A model generated the notes under the pieces. It did no database searches, was not told the origin of the DNA, and saw only the letters and a program-made list of their open reading frames with translations. A program made the position numbers and the translations under genes. Of a DNA stretch of 64,000 nucleotides, positions 16,062-25,795 are shown in pieces (positions within the stretch are counted from its first letter, which is position 1; each line of letters starts with the position of its first letter). Location: contig NZ_CP031320.1 in the NCBI RefSeq assembly GCF_003355155.1, positions 7,867,919 to 7,931,918 on the forward strand. Reading direction: 5' to 3'. Source of the stretch: Streptomyces armeniacus. GTDB taxonomy: Bacteria; Actinomycetota; Actinomycetes; Streptomycetales; Streptomycetaceae.

Positions 16062-19000
16062 TGGGCTGGGGGCCGGTCGACGACTGGGTGGAGAAGGGCA
16101 CCGAGTTCGCCGGTGAGGTCGTGGACGAGGGCGGCGAGCTGGTCGCCGACGGCCTGGACAAGGTGGGCTGGGAGGACGGCGCGAACGCGGTCCGGCACGC
16201 CAAGAACGCGGTCGCCAACCGGATGGGCGCCGACGTCGACGAGATGAATCTCGGCCAGACCGACGACCCAAAGGAACTGATCTTCGGCAGCGCGGGCAAG
16301 CTGCGCTCCACGAGCAGGCATCTGACGGACTTCAAAACGGCGTTCAACAAGGTCGGCAACGGACTGAAGGGCCTCGACCCCGGCCAGTGGAAGGGAGCGG
16401 CGGCGGAGTCGTTCCGGAACCGGGTTGACCTGGAGCCGAAGAAGTGGTTCAAGGCGGCTGACGCGTGCGAGAAGGCCGCGAAGGCGCTGGAGGACTTCGC
16501 CGGGACGGTGGAGTGGGCGCAGGCACGCGCCAAGGAGGCCATCGCGAAGTGGAAGGCGGCCGACAAGGCGACCCAGGACGCGGAGAAGGCGCACAACGCG
16601 AAGGTCGACACGTACAACGCGGCGGCGGACTCGTACAACGCGGCCGTACGGGCGGGGGAGGAGCCGGGCGCCCGGCCGGCGCCGCCGGGGGAGTTCAAGG
16701 ACCCGGGGCCCGGGATGCGCGAGGAGGCCGAGGAGATCCTCGCGGGCGCCCGCAAGCAGCGTAACGAGGCGGCCGAACGGGCGCGGGCGGCCGTGCAGTC
16801 GGCGCGGGACGCGGCGCCGCCGAAGCCGTCGACGGGGGAGCAGCTCGCGAGCGACGCGGCGATCAAGGGCCTGGGCCTGACGCACTTCGGCGGCGGGGTG
16901 ATCAAGGGCGCGGCGGGGGTGCTGTCGTTCGCGCGCAGCGTGAACATGTTCGACCCGCACAACATGATGAACCCGGGCGACTTCGCGACCAACGTCAACG
17001 CCGCCGCCAACGGCATGTACCAGATGGCCCGTGACCCGCAGGGCGCCGCCGAGAACCTGGCCAAGGCGTTCCAGGGCGACCCGGAGGACTTCCTGGGGCA
17101 GCTGGCACCGGAGATGCTGGGCACGAAGGGCGCGGGCCTGCTCAAGACGGGCGCACGCGCGGGCCGTACGGGCCTGCGGGCCCACCCGGACGGGCCGGAC
17201 GGCAGCGGTCGCGGCCCGGAGTCCACCTCGAACGGCCCGACCGACCCCGTCGACATGGCGACGGGCCGGATGTATCTGCCGCAGACGGACGTGTCGCTGC
17301 CGGGCGCGCTGCCGCTGCAGTTCGTACGGCGGGTGGAGTCCGGGTACGGGGCGGGGCGCTGGTTCGGGCCGTCCTGGTCCAGTACGGCGGACCAGCGCCT
17401 GGAGGTGGACCCGGAGGGCGTCGTCTTCGTCACCGAGGACGGCCGCCTGCTGGCGTACCCGCACCCGGCGCCGGGCGTGCCGACGCTGCCGGAGACGGGC
17501 GCGCGGTGGCCGCTGGAGCGTACGCGCGAGGGCGGGTACACGGTCGCCGACCCGGACACCGGCGTCGTACGGCACTTCGGGCCGCCGGGCGACGGGCGCG
17601 ACGGCATCGCGCTGCTGGAGCAGCTCACCGACCGCAACGGGCACGCGGTCACCTTCGAGTACGACGAGGACGGCACCCCGCTGGCGCTGGCGCACAGCGG
17701 CGGCCACCGCCTGGAGATCACCTGTACGGACGGCCGCATCACGGGCCTGTCGCTGGCCGGCCGGCAGCTGATCCGCTACGGCTACACCGACGGCAACCTC
17801 ACCGAGGTCGTCAACTCCTCAGGACTGCCGCTGCGTTTCGCGTACGACGACGAGCGCCGCGTCGTCTCCTGGACGGACACCAACGACCGCCGCTACGACT
17901 ACGTCTACGACAACCGCGACCGCTGCATCGCCGAGGGCGGCACGGACGGCCACGTCCAGCTGCGCATCGACTACGGCGCCACCGACCCCGCCACCGGCCA
18001 CCGCGTCACGACGGTCACCACGTCACAGGGCCACGTCAGCCGCTACGTCATCAACAACCGCTGCCAGGTGGTCGCCGAGCACGACCCCAACGGCGCGGTC
18101 ATCCGTACGGAATGGGACCCCTACCACCGCCTCCTGTCCCGTACGGACCCGCTGGGGCACACGGTCCGCCTCACGTACGACGGCCCCGGCTCCCGCCCGG
18201 CCACGGTCACCCGCCCGGACGGGCGCACCTCGCACGCCGACTTCAACGGCCTGCGCCTGCCGACCACCACCACGGCCGCGGACGGCACCGTGTGGCGCCA
18301 CGACTACGACGAACGCGGCAACCGCACCTCCACCACCGACCCGCTCGGCCACGAGACGCGGTACGCGTACGACGCCAGCGGCCACCTCGCCGCCGTCACC
18401 AACGCGCTGGGCGAGACCACGCACGTACGGTGCGACGCGGCCGGCCTCCCCGTCGAGATCACCGACCCGGCCGGCGGGACCACCTCGTACGAGCGGGACG
18501 CGTTCGGCCGCCCCGTCGCCCTCGTGGACCAGCTGGGCGCGGTCACGCGCCTGGACTGGTCGGTCGAGGGCCGCCTGCTGCGGCGGACCGACCCGGACGG
18601 CGCCGAGCAGAGCTGGACGTACGACGGTGAGGGCAACTGCACGCGCCACGTGGCCGCGAACGGCGGCGTCACCACGTACGAGTACACGCACTTCGACCTG
18701 CTCGCCGCCCAGACCGGGCCCGACGGCGTCCGCTACACCTTCACGCACGACCATGAACTGCGGCTCACCCAGGTCACCAACCCGCAGGGGCTGACCTGGC
18801 AGTACGTCTACGACCCGGCGGGCCGCCTCGTCTCCGAGACGGACTTCGACGCGCGCACGCTGACGTACGCCTACGACGCGGCCGGCCAGCTGACCGCCCG
18901 CACCAACCCGTTGGGCGAGACGGTCTCCTTCACGCGCGACGCGCTCGGCCGGATCGTACGGAAGGACGCCGGCGGGCAGGTCACCACATTCGCGTACGAC

Positions 19001-20233
19001 CCGGCGGGCCGCCTCACCGAAGCCGCCGGGCCGGACTCCCGACTCGTCTGGCAGCGCGACAGGCTGGGCCGCGTCAAGACGGAACTGGCCGACGGCCGCG
19101 TCCTCACGCACACGTACGACGCGCTGGGCCGCCGTACGCGCAGGGTGACGCCGTCGGGCGCGGTCTCCACCTTCGCGTACGACGAGGCGGGCAACCGTAC
19201 GGCGCTCACCGCCTCCGGCCGCACCCTGGACTTCACGCACGACGCGGCGGGGCGGGAGACGGGGCGCCGGGTCGGCGGGCAGCTGTCGCTGACCCAACTC
19301 TGGGACCCGGCAGGCCGGTTGACGGAGCAGACCGTGCTCGGTCCCTCGTCCGAGCGGGTCCAGCACCGCACGTACACCTACCGGCCCGACGGCCACCTTG
19401 TCGCCATGGCGGACCGGCTCGCCGGCTCCCGCACGTACGACCTGGACGCGGCCGGGCGCGTCACGGCGGTGCACGCGGCGGGCTGGAGCGAGACGTACGC
19501 GTACGACGAGGCGGGCAACCAGACCCGGGCCCACTGGCCCGACGACCACCCCGCCCCGGAGGCCCGCGGCCCGCGCACGTACACCGGCACACGCATCAAC
19601 GGCGCGGGCCGCGTCCACTACGACCACGACGCCGCGGGCCGCGTCACCCTCCGCCGCAAGACCCGCCTCTCCCGCAAACCCGACACGTGGCACTACACCT
19701 GGAACACCGAGGACCAGCTCACCGCCGTCACCACCCCGGACGGCACGACCTGGCGCTACGCGTACGACCCACTGGGCCGCCGCACCTCCAAACAGCGCCT
19801 CACCGCCACCGGCGAGGTCGCCGAACGGGTGGACTTCACCTGGGACGGCCCCACCCTGATCGAACAGACCACGGCCTCGGCCACCGGGGACCTGCCCCAC
19901 CCGGTCACCCTCACCTGGGACCACGACGGCCTGACCCCGCTCACCCAGACGGAACGCCTCACGGACGCCGCCACCCAGACCGAGATCGACTCGCGCTTCT
20001 TCGCCATCGTCACCGACCTGGTCGGCACCCCCACCGAACTGGTCGACGAGCACGGCGACATCGCCTGGCACACCCGTACCACCCTGTGGGGCTCCACGAC
20101 CTGGAACCGCGACGCCAACACCTACACCCCACTCCGCTTCCCGGGCCAGTACCACGACCCGGAAACGGGCCTGCACTACAACTTCCACCGCTACTACGAC
20201 CCCACCACGGCCCGCTACACCACCCCCGACCCC
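16061..20233 (+). CDS. RHS repeat protein (polymorphic toxin body), toxin tip missing
   Basis: 1391 codons of a large surface or secreted toxin carrier. The first ~270 residues are helical with a WXG-like export domain (about 75-175; LDPGQWKGAAAESF is the W-x-G turn). Residues ~393-480 are DUF6531 (DPVDMATGRMYLPQTDVSLPG). From ~500 to ~1330 there are more than 20 YD/RHS repeats (e.g. YDERGNRTSTTDPLG). The RHS core ends at RFPGQYHDPETGLHYNFHRY and ARYTTPDP. A variable toxin should follow after the conserved PDPLGL, but the gene hits an adapter at exactly that point. The segment at 56464 continues the sequence in frame. Confidence 0.95.
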
Positions 20234-20381
20234 CTCTCTCTTATCCACCTCTCCCCCCGACCACGAAGCCTCAGGTTTCCATCGCCACCGTTGTCGTTCG
20301 CTTAACACAACACCGAACCAGCGGGGACCGGCTACGCCCCCTGGGGCGTCGTCGGCGTGGTCAGGTGTGTATAAGAGCCAG
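20234..20381. other. Assembly join: P7-side and P5-side Nextera adapters
   Basis: The left part resembles the mosaic end followed by CCGAGCCCACGAGAC (here TCTCTTATCCACCT, then CCCCCCGACCACGAAGCC). The right part, GTCGTCGGCGTGGTCAGG then TGTGTATAAGAGCCAG, matches the P5-side adapter and mosaic end. The RHS gene is interrupted on its left. Translation gives the artefact peptide LSLIHL. Confidence 0.93.
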
Positions 20382-20442
20382 CCCTACGGCCCGCCTGACC
20401 GCCCAGGGCCGCCCCGCCGCCGGCCGTTCAACTCCCGCGGAC

Positions 20443-21186
20443 TCAGATCTGGTTCAGGCCGCCGTCGACGTACACGCTCGAACCGGTGATGAAGCTGCTC
20501 TGCCCGGAGGCGAGGAACGCCACGGCGGCGGCGACCTCCTCCGGGCGCCCGAGCCGGCCCAGCGGGACGCTCGTCGCCAGTTGCTGCTTGAACCGCTCCG
20601 GTTCGGGAGTGAGCCCCGACAGCGCGGGGGTGTCGGTCGGGCCGGGTGTGACGGTGTTGACCCTGATGCCGCGCCCCTTGAGCTCGTTGGCCCAGGTCCG
20701 GGCGAACGACCGGGTGGCGGCCTTGGTCGCCGCGTACACGCCGAACGCCTCCTCGCCGCTGTCCACGGTGGTGGAGCCGTTCAGGATCACCGAGGCGCCG
20801 TCGTTGAGCAGAGGCAGCGCCTTCTGGACGGTGAACAGCGTGCCACGGGCGTTGATGCCGAAGATCGCGTCGAAGTGCTCCTCGGTGATCTGCTCCAGCG
20901 TCGCGAACTCGCCGACGGAGGCGTTCGCGAACAGTACGTCCAGACCCTCTCCCCTGCCGCCGATCGCCTCGTAGAGCCGGTCCAGGTCGGCCGGCTCCGA
21001 GATGTCACTGACGACCGCGGTGGCCGACACCGGTCCGATCGCCTCGACGGCCGCGTCGAGTTCCGCCTTGCGCCGGCCGGTGATGAACACGTGCGCACCC
21101 TCTTCCGCCAGCCGTACCGCACTGGCCAGGCCGATGCCGCTGCTGCCGCCGGTGACGAGCGCGGTCTTGCCCTCAAGCAGTCCCAT
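20443..21186 (-). CDS. SDR family oxidoreductase
   Basis: Classical SDR of 247 aa: TGGSSGIG (NAD(P) binding), ANAS at the NNAG position, catalytic YAATK, and PGPTDTPALSG after the active site, closing with FITGSSVYVDGG. Members of this group are often inducible quinone or aldehyde reductases in a pair with a TetR regulator, and here the TetR gene is divergent with 95 bases between. The two palindromes in that gap make regulation by it very likely. Confidence 0.92.
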   Translation of the reverse strand: MGLLEGKTALVTGGSSGIGLASAVRLAEEGAHVFITGRRKAELDAAVEAIGPVSATAVVSDISEPADLDRLYEAIGGRGEGLDVLFANASVGEFATLEQITEEHFDAIFGINARGTLFTVQKALPLLNDGASVILNGSTTVDSGEEAFGVYAATKAATRSFARTWANELKGRGIRVNTVTPGPTDTPALSGLTPEPERFKQQLATSVPLGRLGRPEEVAAAVAFLASGQSSFITGSSVYVDGGLNQI

Positions 21187-21202
21187 GTGGACGACCCTCC
21201 CT

Positions 21203-21232
21203 CTAATTCCGCATCGATCGATGCGGAATTAG
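21203..21232. promoter_or_regulatory. Perfect 30-bp palindrome, probable TetR operator
   Basis: CTAATTCCGCATCGA followed by its exact reverse complement, 17 bases upstream of the SDR start. It shares the inner core GCATCGAYCGATGC with a second palindrome nearer the regulator. Confidence 0.88.
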
Positions 21233-21242
21233 AACCGTAGCA

Positions 21243-21266
21243 CTTCTGCATCGACCGATGCAGAAG
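21243..21266. promoter_or_regulatory. Second near-palindromic TetR operator
   Basis: CTTCTGCATCGACC paired with GATGCAGAAG: 24 bases, symmetrical except at the two central base pairs, 15 bases before the tetR GTG. Likely used for autoregulation. Confidence 0.85.
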
Positions 21267-21281
21267 AGGTAGGCTGCGGGG

Positions 21282-21890
21282 GTGGGAACGAAACAGAGCG
21301 GCCCCGTCGGCCGGCCGCGGGGATTCGACGCCGACGAGGCTCTCGAGCGCGCCATGCTCGTCTTCTGGGAGCACGGCTACGAGGGAGCGAGCCTGGCCCG
21401 CCTCACCGAGGCGATGGGCATCTCCACCACCAGCATGTACGCGGCCTTCGGCAGCAAGGAGGAGCTGTTCCGCAAGGCCCTGGAGCGCTACACCGAAGGG
21501 CCGGGCGGCTATCTGGCGCGGGCCCTGGACGAGCCGACCGCCCTGGGCGTCGCCACCGCGATCCTGGCCGGCGCCATCCGCACCACCACCCGCCCGGCCC
21601 GCCCCCACGGGTGCCTGGGCGTCCAGGGCGCCCTGGCCACCGGCGACCCCGGACACGGCGTCCGCGACCTTCTCGCCGCATGGCGCAACGACGGCTGCTG
21701 CCGCGTGCGCGACCGGTTCCAACGGGCTGTCGACGAAGGCGAACTCCCGGCCGGGACCGACCCAGGGGTACTGGCCCGCTACGTCACCTCCCTGGCGTTC
21801 GGCATCGCGGTGCAGGCCGCGAGCGGTGTCCCCCAGGACGAACTCCGGAAGATGGCCGACGCGGCCTTGCGCAACTGGCCCCTCGGCTGA
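21282..21890 (+). CDS. TetR family regulator of the SDR gene
   Basis: Regulator of 202 aa with an N-terminal TetR HTH (about 15-60; FWEHGYEGASLARLTEAMGIS, TSMYAAFGSKEELF) and a C-terminal ligand domain of the YxaF/TetR_C_16-like kind (HGCLGVQGALATGD). Starts at GTG 21282. Divergent from the SDR gene, with two palindromic operators between, so it probably represses both and responds to the SDR's substrate. Confidence 0.93.
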   Translation: MGTKQSGPVGRPRGFDADEALERAMLVFWEHGYEGASLARLTEAMGISTTSMYAAFGSKEELFRKALERYTEGPGGYLARALDEPTALGVATAILAGAIRTTTRPARPHGCLGVQGALATGDPGHGVRDLLAAWRNDGCCRVRDRFQRAVDEGELPAGTDPGVLARYVTSLAFGIAVQAASGVPQDELRKMADAALRNWPLG

Positions 21891-21943
21891 GCCGGCCACC
21901 ACCGCTGTGACGCGATGGCCGCTGCACCAGCCACACTTGATCC

Positions 21944-22195
21944 ATGAACGAAGCAATGGGCCTCGCGCAGGCACGCGCGAACCTCGGAGACCTGTGCCGC
22001 AAGGTCGCCACCAGCGGCGAGCGGACGGTCATCACCGACCGCGGCGCGCCCGTCGCCATCCTGATCAGCCCCCAGGAACTCGCCGACCTGGAAGACGACT
22101 TGGCGATCGCGCGCAACCGTCTCAACGAAGCCCAGGGCTCCCCGGAACCGGTTGTGTCACACGGGGAGCTTCTCGCAGAGCTCGCCGCGATGTGA
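21944..22195 (+). CDS. Phd/YefM-type antitoxin
   Basis: Antitoxin of 83 aa of the prevent-host-death family: GLAQARANLGDLCRKVATSGERTVITDRGAPVAILIS is the complete DNA-binding fold. Normally the next gene is a RelE/YoeB or Doc/VapC toxin. Here the next gene (22209) has none of their features, so the antitoxin looks solitary or has a non-standard partner. Confidence 0.88.
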   Translation: MNEAMGLAQARANLGDLCRKVATSGERTVITDRGAPVAILISPQELADLEDDLAIARNRLNEAQGSPEPVVSHGELLAELAAM

Positions 22196-22208
22196 TCGGG
22201 AGCCTTCC

Positions 22209-22607
22209 GTGGACGGCATCGAGCTCGCCGGAGCCCTGGAGACAGTCCTGCGGGACCTCCGGGCGCAGTGCGCGGTGCAGCCGCGCGTGCAGGCGGACGA
22301 CGGGTCCGGAGTCATGCTCTGGGCCCCGGACGGTTCGGGTCAGGGCCTGACTCCGCCACCGGGCGGCACCGCCGCGGAGCGGCTGGCGGGCCTGGCGGAT
22401 CAGGTCCAGGAATGGGCGGTGGAGGCACTGTGGTCCGAGGGCGCGTCGGCGGTCTGGCCCCGGTGCCCGGCACACCCGGACACGCACCCGCTGACGGCGA
22501 CGGTCCGCACAGACACGGCCGTGTGGGTGTGCCCGAAGCGCGGAACGGCGGTCGCGCGGATCGGGGAGCTGGAGAACCGCTGGTGCGGGCGGGTCCTGCA
22601 CCGGTGA
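22209..22607 (+). CDS. Hypothetical protein next to Phd antitoxin
   Basis: Protein of 132 aa, GTG start 13 bases after the antitoxin stop, so probably co-transcribed. It has a helical first half (VDGIELAGALETVLRDLRAQ) and a second half with PRCPAHPDTHPLTATV and WVCPKRGTAVARIGEL, where two Cys and two His could bind a metal. No RelE-like or PIN-domain residues are seen. Not recognised; a role as partner of the antitoxin is only suggested by position. Confidence 0.65.
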   Translation: MDGIELAGALETVLRDLRAQCAVQPRVQADDGSGVMLWAPDGSGQGLTPPPGGTAAERLAGLADQVQEWAVEALWSEGASAVWPRCPAHPDTHPLTATVRTDTAVWVCPKRGTAVARIGELENRWCGRVLHR

Positions 22608-22631
22608 CGGCACGGGCACCCGCCCGCCCCA

Positions 22632-24959
22632 TCACCGCGGCAGGCTGCCCGGGTCCGTCGCCCACTCCTTGTTCGGCCGGTCCGAGAGCCTGTAGTCCAG
22701 CCGCCCGCCCCGCAGTACCAGGCCGCCGCCGTCCCACGAACGGTCCGTCTCCGCGCCGTTGACGCGGACCGCGTCGATGTACGGGCGCGTGTCGCCCGCG
22801 TCCGGGGCGCTGACCGTGATGTCGCGGTTTCCCGGGCGTTCGAGGTGCACCCGGGGGAACGAGGGCGCGCCCAGGAGCATCGCCGCGGTGCCGGGCTCCT
22901 GCGGGTACATGCCGAGGGAGGCGAAGACGTACCAGGCGGACATCGTGCCCAGGTCGTCGTTGCCGGGCAGGCCGCGCGGCCCCGTGCCGTACGCCGTGTC
23001 CGCGATCTGCCGTACGGTCTCCTGCGCCTTCCACGGCTGCCCCAGCGCGTTGTAGAGCCAAGGGGTGTGGATGCCGGGCTCGTTGGTGGGGTCGTAGCGG
23101 AGCGGGTCGCCGCCGCCGATGGCCCACGAGCCGTCCGGGTTGTGGAAGAAGCCGTCCAGGCGCGTCGCCGCCTTCCCGCGGCCGCCCATGGCCGCGGCCA
23201 GGCCCTGCACGTCCTGCGGCACCATCCACGTGTACGTGGCGCTGGTGCCCTGCGCGAACCCGCGGTCGCTGCCCGGGTCGAACGGGCTCACCCACGAGCC
23301 GTCCAGGTTGCGCGCCCGTACGTAGCCCGCGCCGTCCGTGGCCTCGGGGTCGTATACGTTGCGCCAGTACCCGGCGCGGGCCGCGAACCGGTCCGCGTCC
23401 GCGTCACGCCCCAGCAGCCGCGCCCAGTGCGCCAGCGCCGAGTCCGCGACCGCGTCCTCCAGGGTCTCCGCCGCGCCGCCCCAACAGTGGCAGGCGTCCT
23501 GCGGCGCGTAACGGCTCTCCAGGTACTGCTCCAGGTTCGGCCGCTGCCCCTCGCACTGGCCGGGGCAGCCCGCGTCGGACAGGCCGTCCGGATGCGGAAC
23601 GGTGGCCTGGCGCGCGAGCGATTCGAAGGCGCCGCGGGCGTCGAAGTTCCGTACGCCCATCGCGTAGAACGTGGCCAGGGTCGCGGCCGAGGGGTCGCCC
23701 GTCATGACGTGGGTGGGCCCGTTGATGTGCACCCAGCGGTCCCAGACGCCGCCGTTCTGGCGGGCGAAGTTGTAGAGGGACTGCGCGAAGTCGCCCGCCA
23801 CGTCCGGCTTGAGGAGCGCGAGGAGCTGCACGTGGGCGCGGTACTGGTCCCAGCCGGAAAAGTTGCTGTACTGCGCCCGCTGCCCGCGTACGACGCGGTG
23901 CACGCGGCCGTCCATACCGGGGTAGCGGCCGTCGGTGTCGCTGACGAGGTTGGGCTGGAGGAGGGAGTGGTAGAGCGCGGTGTAGAAGGCCGTACGGCGG
24001 GCGGGCGTGCCGCCGGACGCGGTGACGCTGCCCAGCTCCCGGTTCCAGGCGCGCTGTCCGGCCGCCGCCACCTCGTCGACGCTCGCGCGGGGCGCGATCT
24101 CGCCGCGCAGGTTCGCCTCGGCACCGGCCTGGCTCACGTACGAGATGCCCATCCGCATGTGGACGCTGCGGTCACGGCCGGTGTCGAAGCCGACCCAGCC
24201 GCCGGAGCCGCGGCCCGCGCGGTCGGCGCCGGTCGCGTAGCCCTCGCCTCCGCCGCCGGACGTCGAGCCCGGGGAGAGGGTGCCGTCGCGCCAGGTGCCG
24301 GTGGTGGCGAAGTCGCGGTCGAAGGAGGCGCTGAAGTGGAGCTTGTAGTAGCTCTTGCGGTTGTTCTCGCCGCCGTTGGCGCGGCGGCCGCAGAAGGCGC
24401 CGGTGTGGACCCAGCCGGTGACCTTGCGGGCGGCGCGGTCGATCTCGACGTGGGCGTCCTCGCTGCCGTTGAGTGAGTTCGACACGCGGAAGAGGAGGCT
24501 GGCGGGCTTGCCCGCGGGGAAGGTGAAGTCGGCGACGCCGGCGCGGCGGGAGACCGCCAGGTCGCTCTGTACGCCGGAGTCCAGGCCGAGGGTGTAACGG
24601 CCGGGCACGGCACGCTCGTTGGCGTGGCTGAAGTCCGACGCGTACACCTCGTCCTTGGTGTCGGCGGACGGGGACGAGGTGACGTCGCCCGCGAAGGGCA
24701 TGATCGGGATGTCCCCGGCGGCGCCGGGGTGGCAGCCGGCGCCGTTGACGTGGGTGAGGCTGAGGCCGCGGATGCGGGTGGCGTCGTACGAGTAGCCGTT
24801 GGCGGCACCGGTGTTGGTCTGGTCGCCGGTGGTGCTGGTCGGGGACCAGGAGATCATGCCGTACGGGAGGACCGCGCCGGGGTAGGTGTTGCCGCCGTTC
24901 GCGGAGCCGATCAGGGGGTCGACGAGCGCGGCTGGGTTCGCGGGGGCGGTGGGTGCACC
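22632..24959 (-). CDS. GH92 alpha-mannosidase, N-terminus unresolved
   Basis: Glycoside hydrolase family 92 (Ca-dependent exo-alpha-mannosidase), about 775 residues. The family opening VDPLIGSANGGNTYPGAVLPYGM, the central SGWDQYR and VMTGDPSAATLATF, and the hallmark GNDDLGTMSAWYVFASLGMYP are present. Other members are secreted, but upstream of PTAPANPAALVDP the frame has no signal peptide and runs antisense to the next gene, with no good start codon. Either the 5' end was lost at a join near 24959-24985 or it contains a frame error. Likely role: trimming mannose from glycoproteins or yeast-type mannan outside the cell. Confidence 0.88.
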   Translation of the reverse strand, partial: GAPTAPANPAALVDPLIGSANGGNTYPGAVLPYGMISWSPTSTTGDQTNTGAANGYSYDATRIRGLSLTHVNGAGCHPGAAGDIPIMPFAGDVTSSPSADTKDEVYASDFSHANERAVPGRYTLGLDSGVQSDLAVSRRAGVADFTFPAGKPASLLFRVSNSLNGSEDAHVEIDRAARKVTGWVHTGAFCGRRANGGENNRKSYYKLHFSASFDRDFATTGTWRDGTLSPGSTSGGGGEGYATGADRAGRGSGGWVGFDTGRDRSVHMRMGISYVSQAGAEANLRGEIAPRASVDEVAAAGQRAWNRELGSVTASGGTPARRTAFYTALYHSLLQPNLVSDTDGRYPGMDGRVHRVVRGQRAQYSNFSGWDQYRAHVQLLALLKPDVAGDFAQSLYNFARQNGGVWDRWVHINGPTHVMTGDPSAATLATFYAMGVRNFDARGAFESLARQATVPHPDGLSDAGCPGQCEGQRPNLEQYLESRYAPQDACHCWGGAAETLEDAVADSALAHWARLLGRDADADRFAARAGYWRNVYDPEATDGAGYVRARNLDGSWVSPFDPGSDRGFAQGTSATYTWMVPQDVQGLAAAMGGRGKAATRLDGFFHNPDGSWAIGGGDPLRYDPTNEPGIHTPWLYNALGQPWKAQETVRQIADTAYGTGPRGLPGNDDLGTMSAWYVFASLGMYPQEPGTAAMLLGAPSFPRVHLERPGNRDITVSAPDAGDTRPYIDAVRVNGAETDRSWDGGGLVLRGGRLDYRLSDRPNKEWATDPGSLPR

Positions 24960-25173
24960 TCGTGCGGGTGGGCGTGACGCTAGCCCGCCGCGCGGGCGCT
25001 TCGTGTGTCGTGCGTTATAGGCGGGGCCCCGGGCGGGCGGTACCGGCCTTGCCGGGGAGCCGGAAGCGAAGCCGTCGGAAACCGTGGGCGGATGAGGGTG
25101 CCGGGGTGCTCCAGGCCGGTACGCCGCCGGTAATCGGTTTGCCGCCGCCCGCGGGGTCGGATAGGAAGCCCAC
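24960..25173. other. Region with no assigned gene, possible join
   Basis: Should hold the GH92 signal peptide and promoter, but no signal sequence is visible in any minus-strand frame. No clear adapter is recognised. A start-proximal promoter for the GNAT gene could lie in the right half. Confidence 0.35.
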
Positions 25174-25716
25174 ATGCTCAGAGGCAGCAAGGTCGGGCTC
25201 AGGGCCCGGCACGAGGACGACATCCCGGTCCTGCGGACCGAGCTCTACGACGACGTGGTCAACGCCGCGCGGTCCGAGGGCCGACCGTGGCGGCCGGTCA
25301 CACCAGGCTCGAAGGACTCGCGGCTCGTGGTGGACGACACCGCGCAGTCCTATGTCCCGTTCTCCGTCGTGGAGTTGGACGGTGGCACGCTGATCGGCAC
25401 CGCCTCGCTCTGGGACATCGACACCCACCACCGCTCCGCGCACATCGGTCTCGGCCTGCTCCCGTCCTCGCGCGGCCACGGCTACGGCACCGACGTGGTC
25501 GCCGTACTGTGCCACTACGGCTTCGTCGTACGCGGCCTCCAACGCCTCCAGATCGAGACCCTGTCGGACAACGACGCGATGCTGCGCTCCGCCGAACGCA
25601 ACGGCTTCGTACGCGAGGGCGTCATGCGCTCCGCGGCCTGGGTGCTGGGCGAGTTCATGGACGAGGTACTGCTGGGGCTCCTCGCGGAGGAGTGGAAGTC
25701 CGGCTCGGAGGGCTAG
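25174..25716 (+). CDS. GNAT acetyltransferase, RimJ/RimL type
   Basis: Acetyltransferase of 180 aa. Seen are LRARHEDDIPVLRTELYDD at the start, the motif A region IGLGLLPSSRGHGYGTDVVAVL and, further on, LSDNDAMLRSAERNGFVREG, the RimJ/RimL pattern of N-acetylation near an N-terminus or on small molecules. Not linked functionally to its neighbours. Confidence 0.92.
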   Translation: MLRGSKVGLRARHEDDIPVLRTELYDDVVNAARSEGRPWRPVTPGSKDSRLVVDDTAQSYVPFSVVELDGGTLIGTASLWDIDTHHRSAHIGLGLLPSSRGHGYGTDVVAVLCHYGFVVRGLQRLQIETLSDNDAMLRSAERNGFVREGVMRSAAWVLGEFMDEVLLGLLAEEWKSGSEG

Positions 25717-25795
25717 CGGGCCGCTTCATCTGTCACGGGTGCGGATCGGGTCTCGCGCCGCTCGGCTTGTCAGAGGCCGTTGCTACGTTTCACGG

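Noticed and set aside
20305-21240. Plus-strand frame continuing the RHS gene past 20233 into the SDR region
   Set aside because: It runs through adapter sequence and antisense to the SDR; the RHS core ends at 20233.
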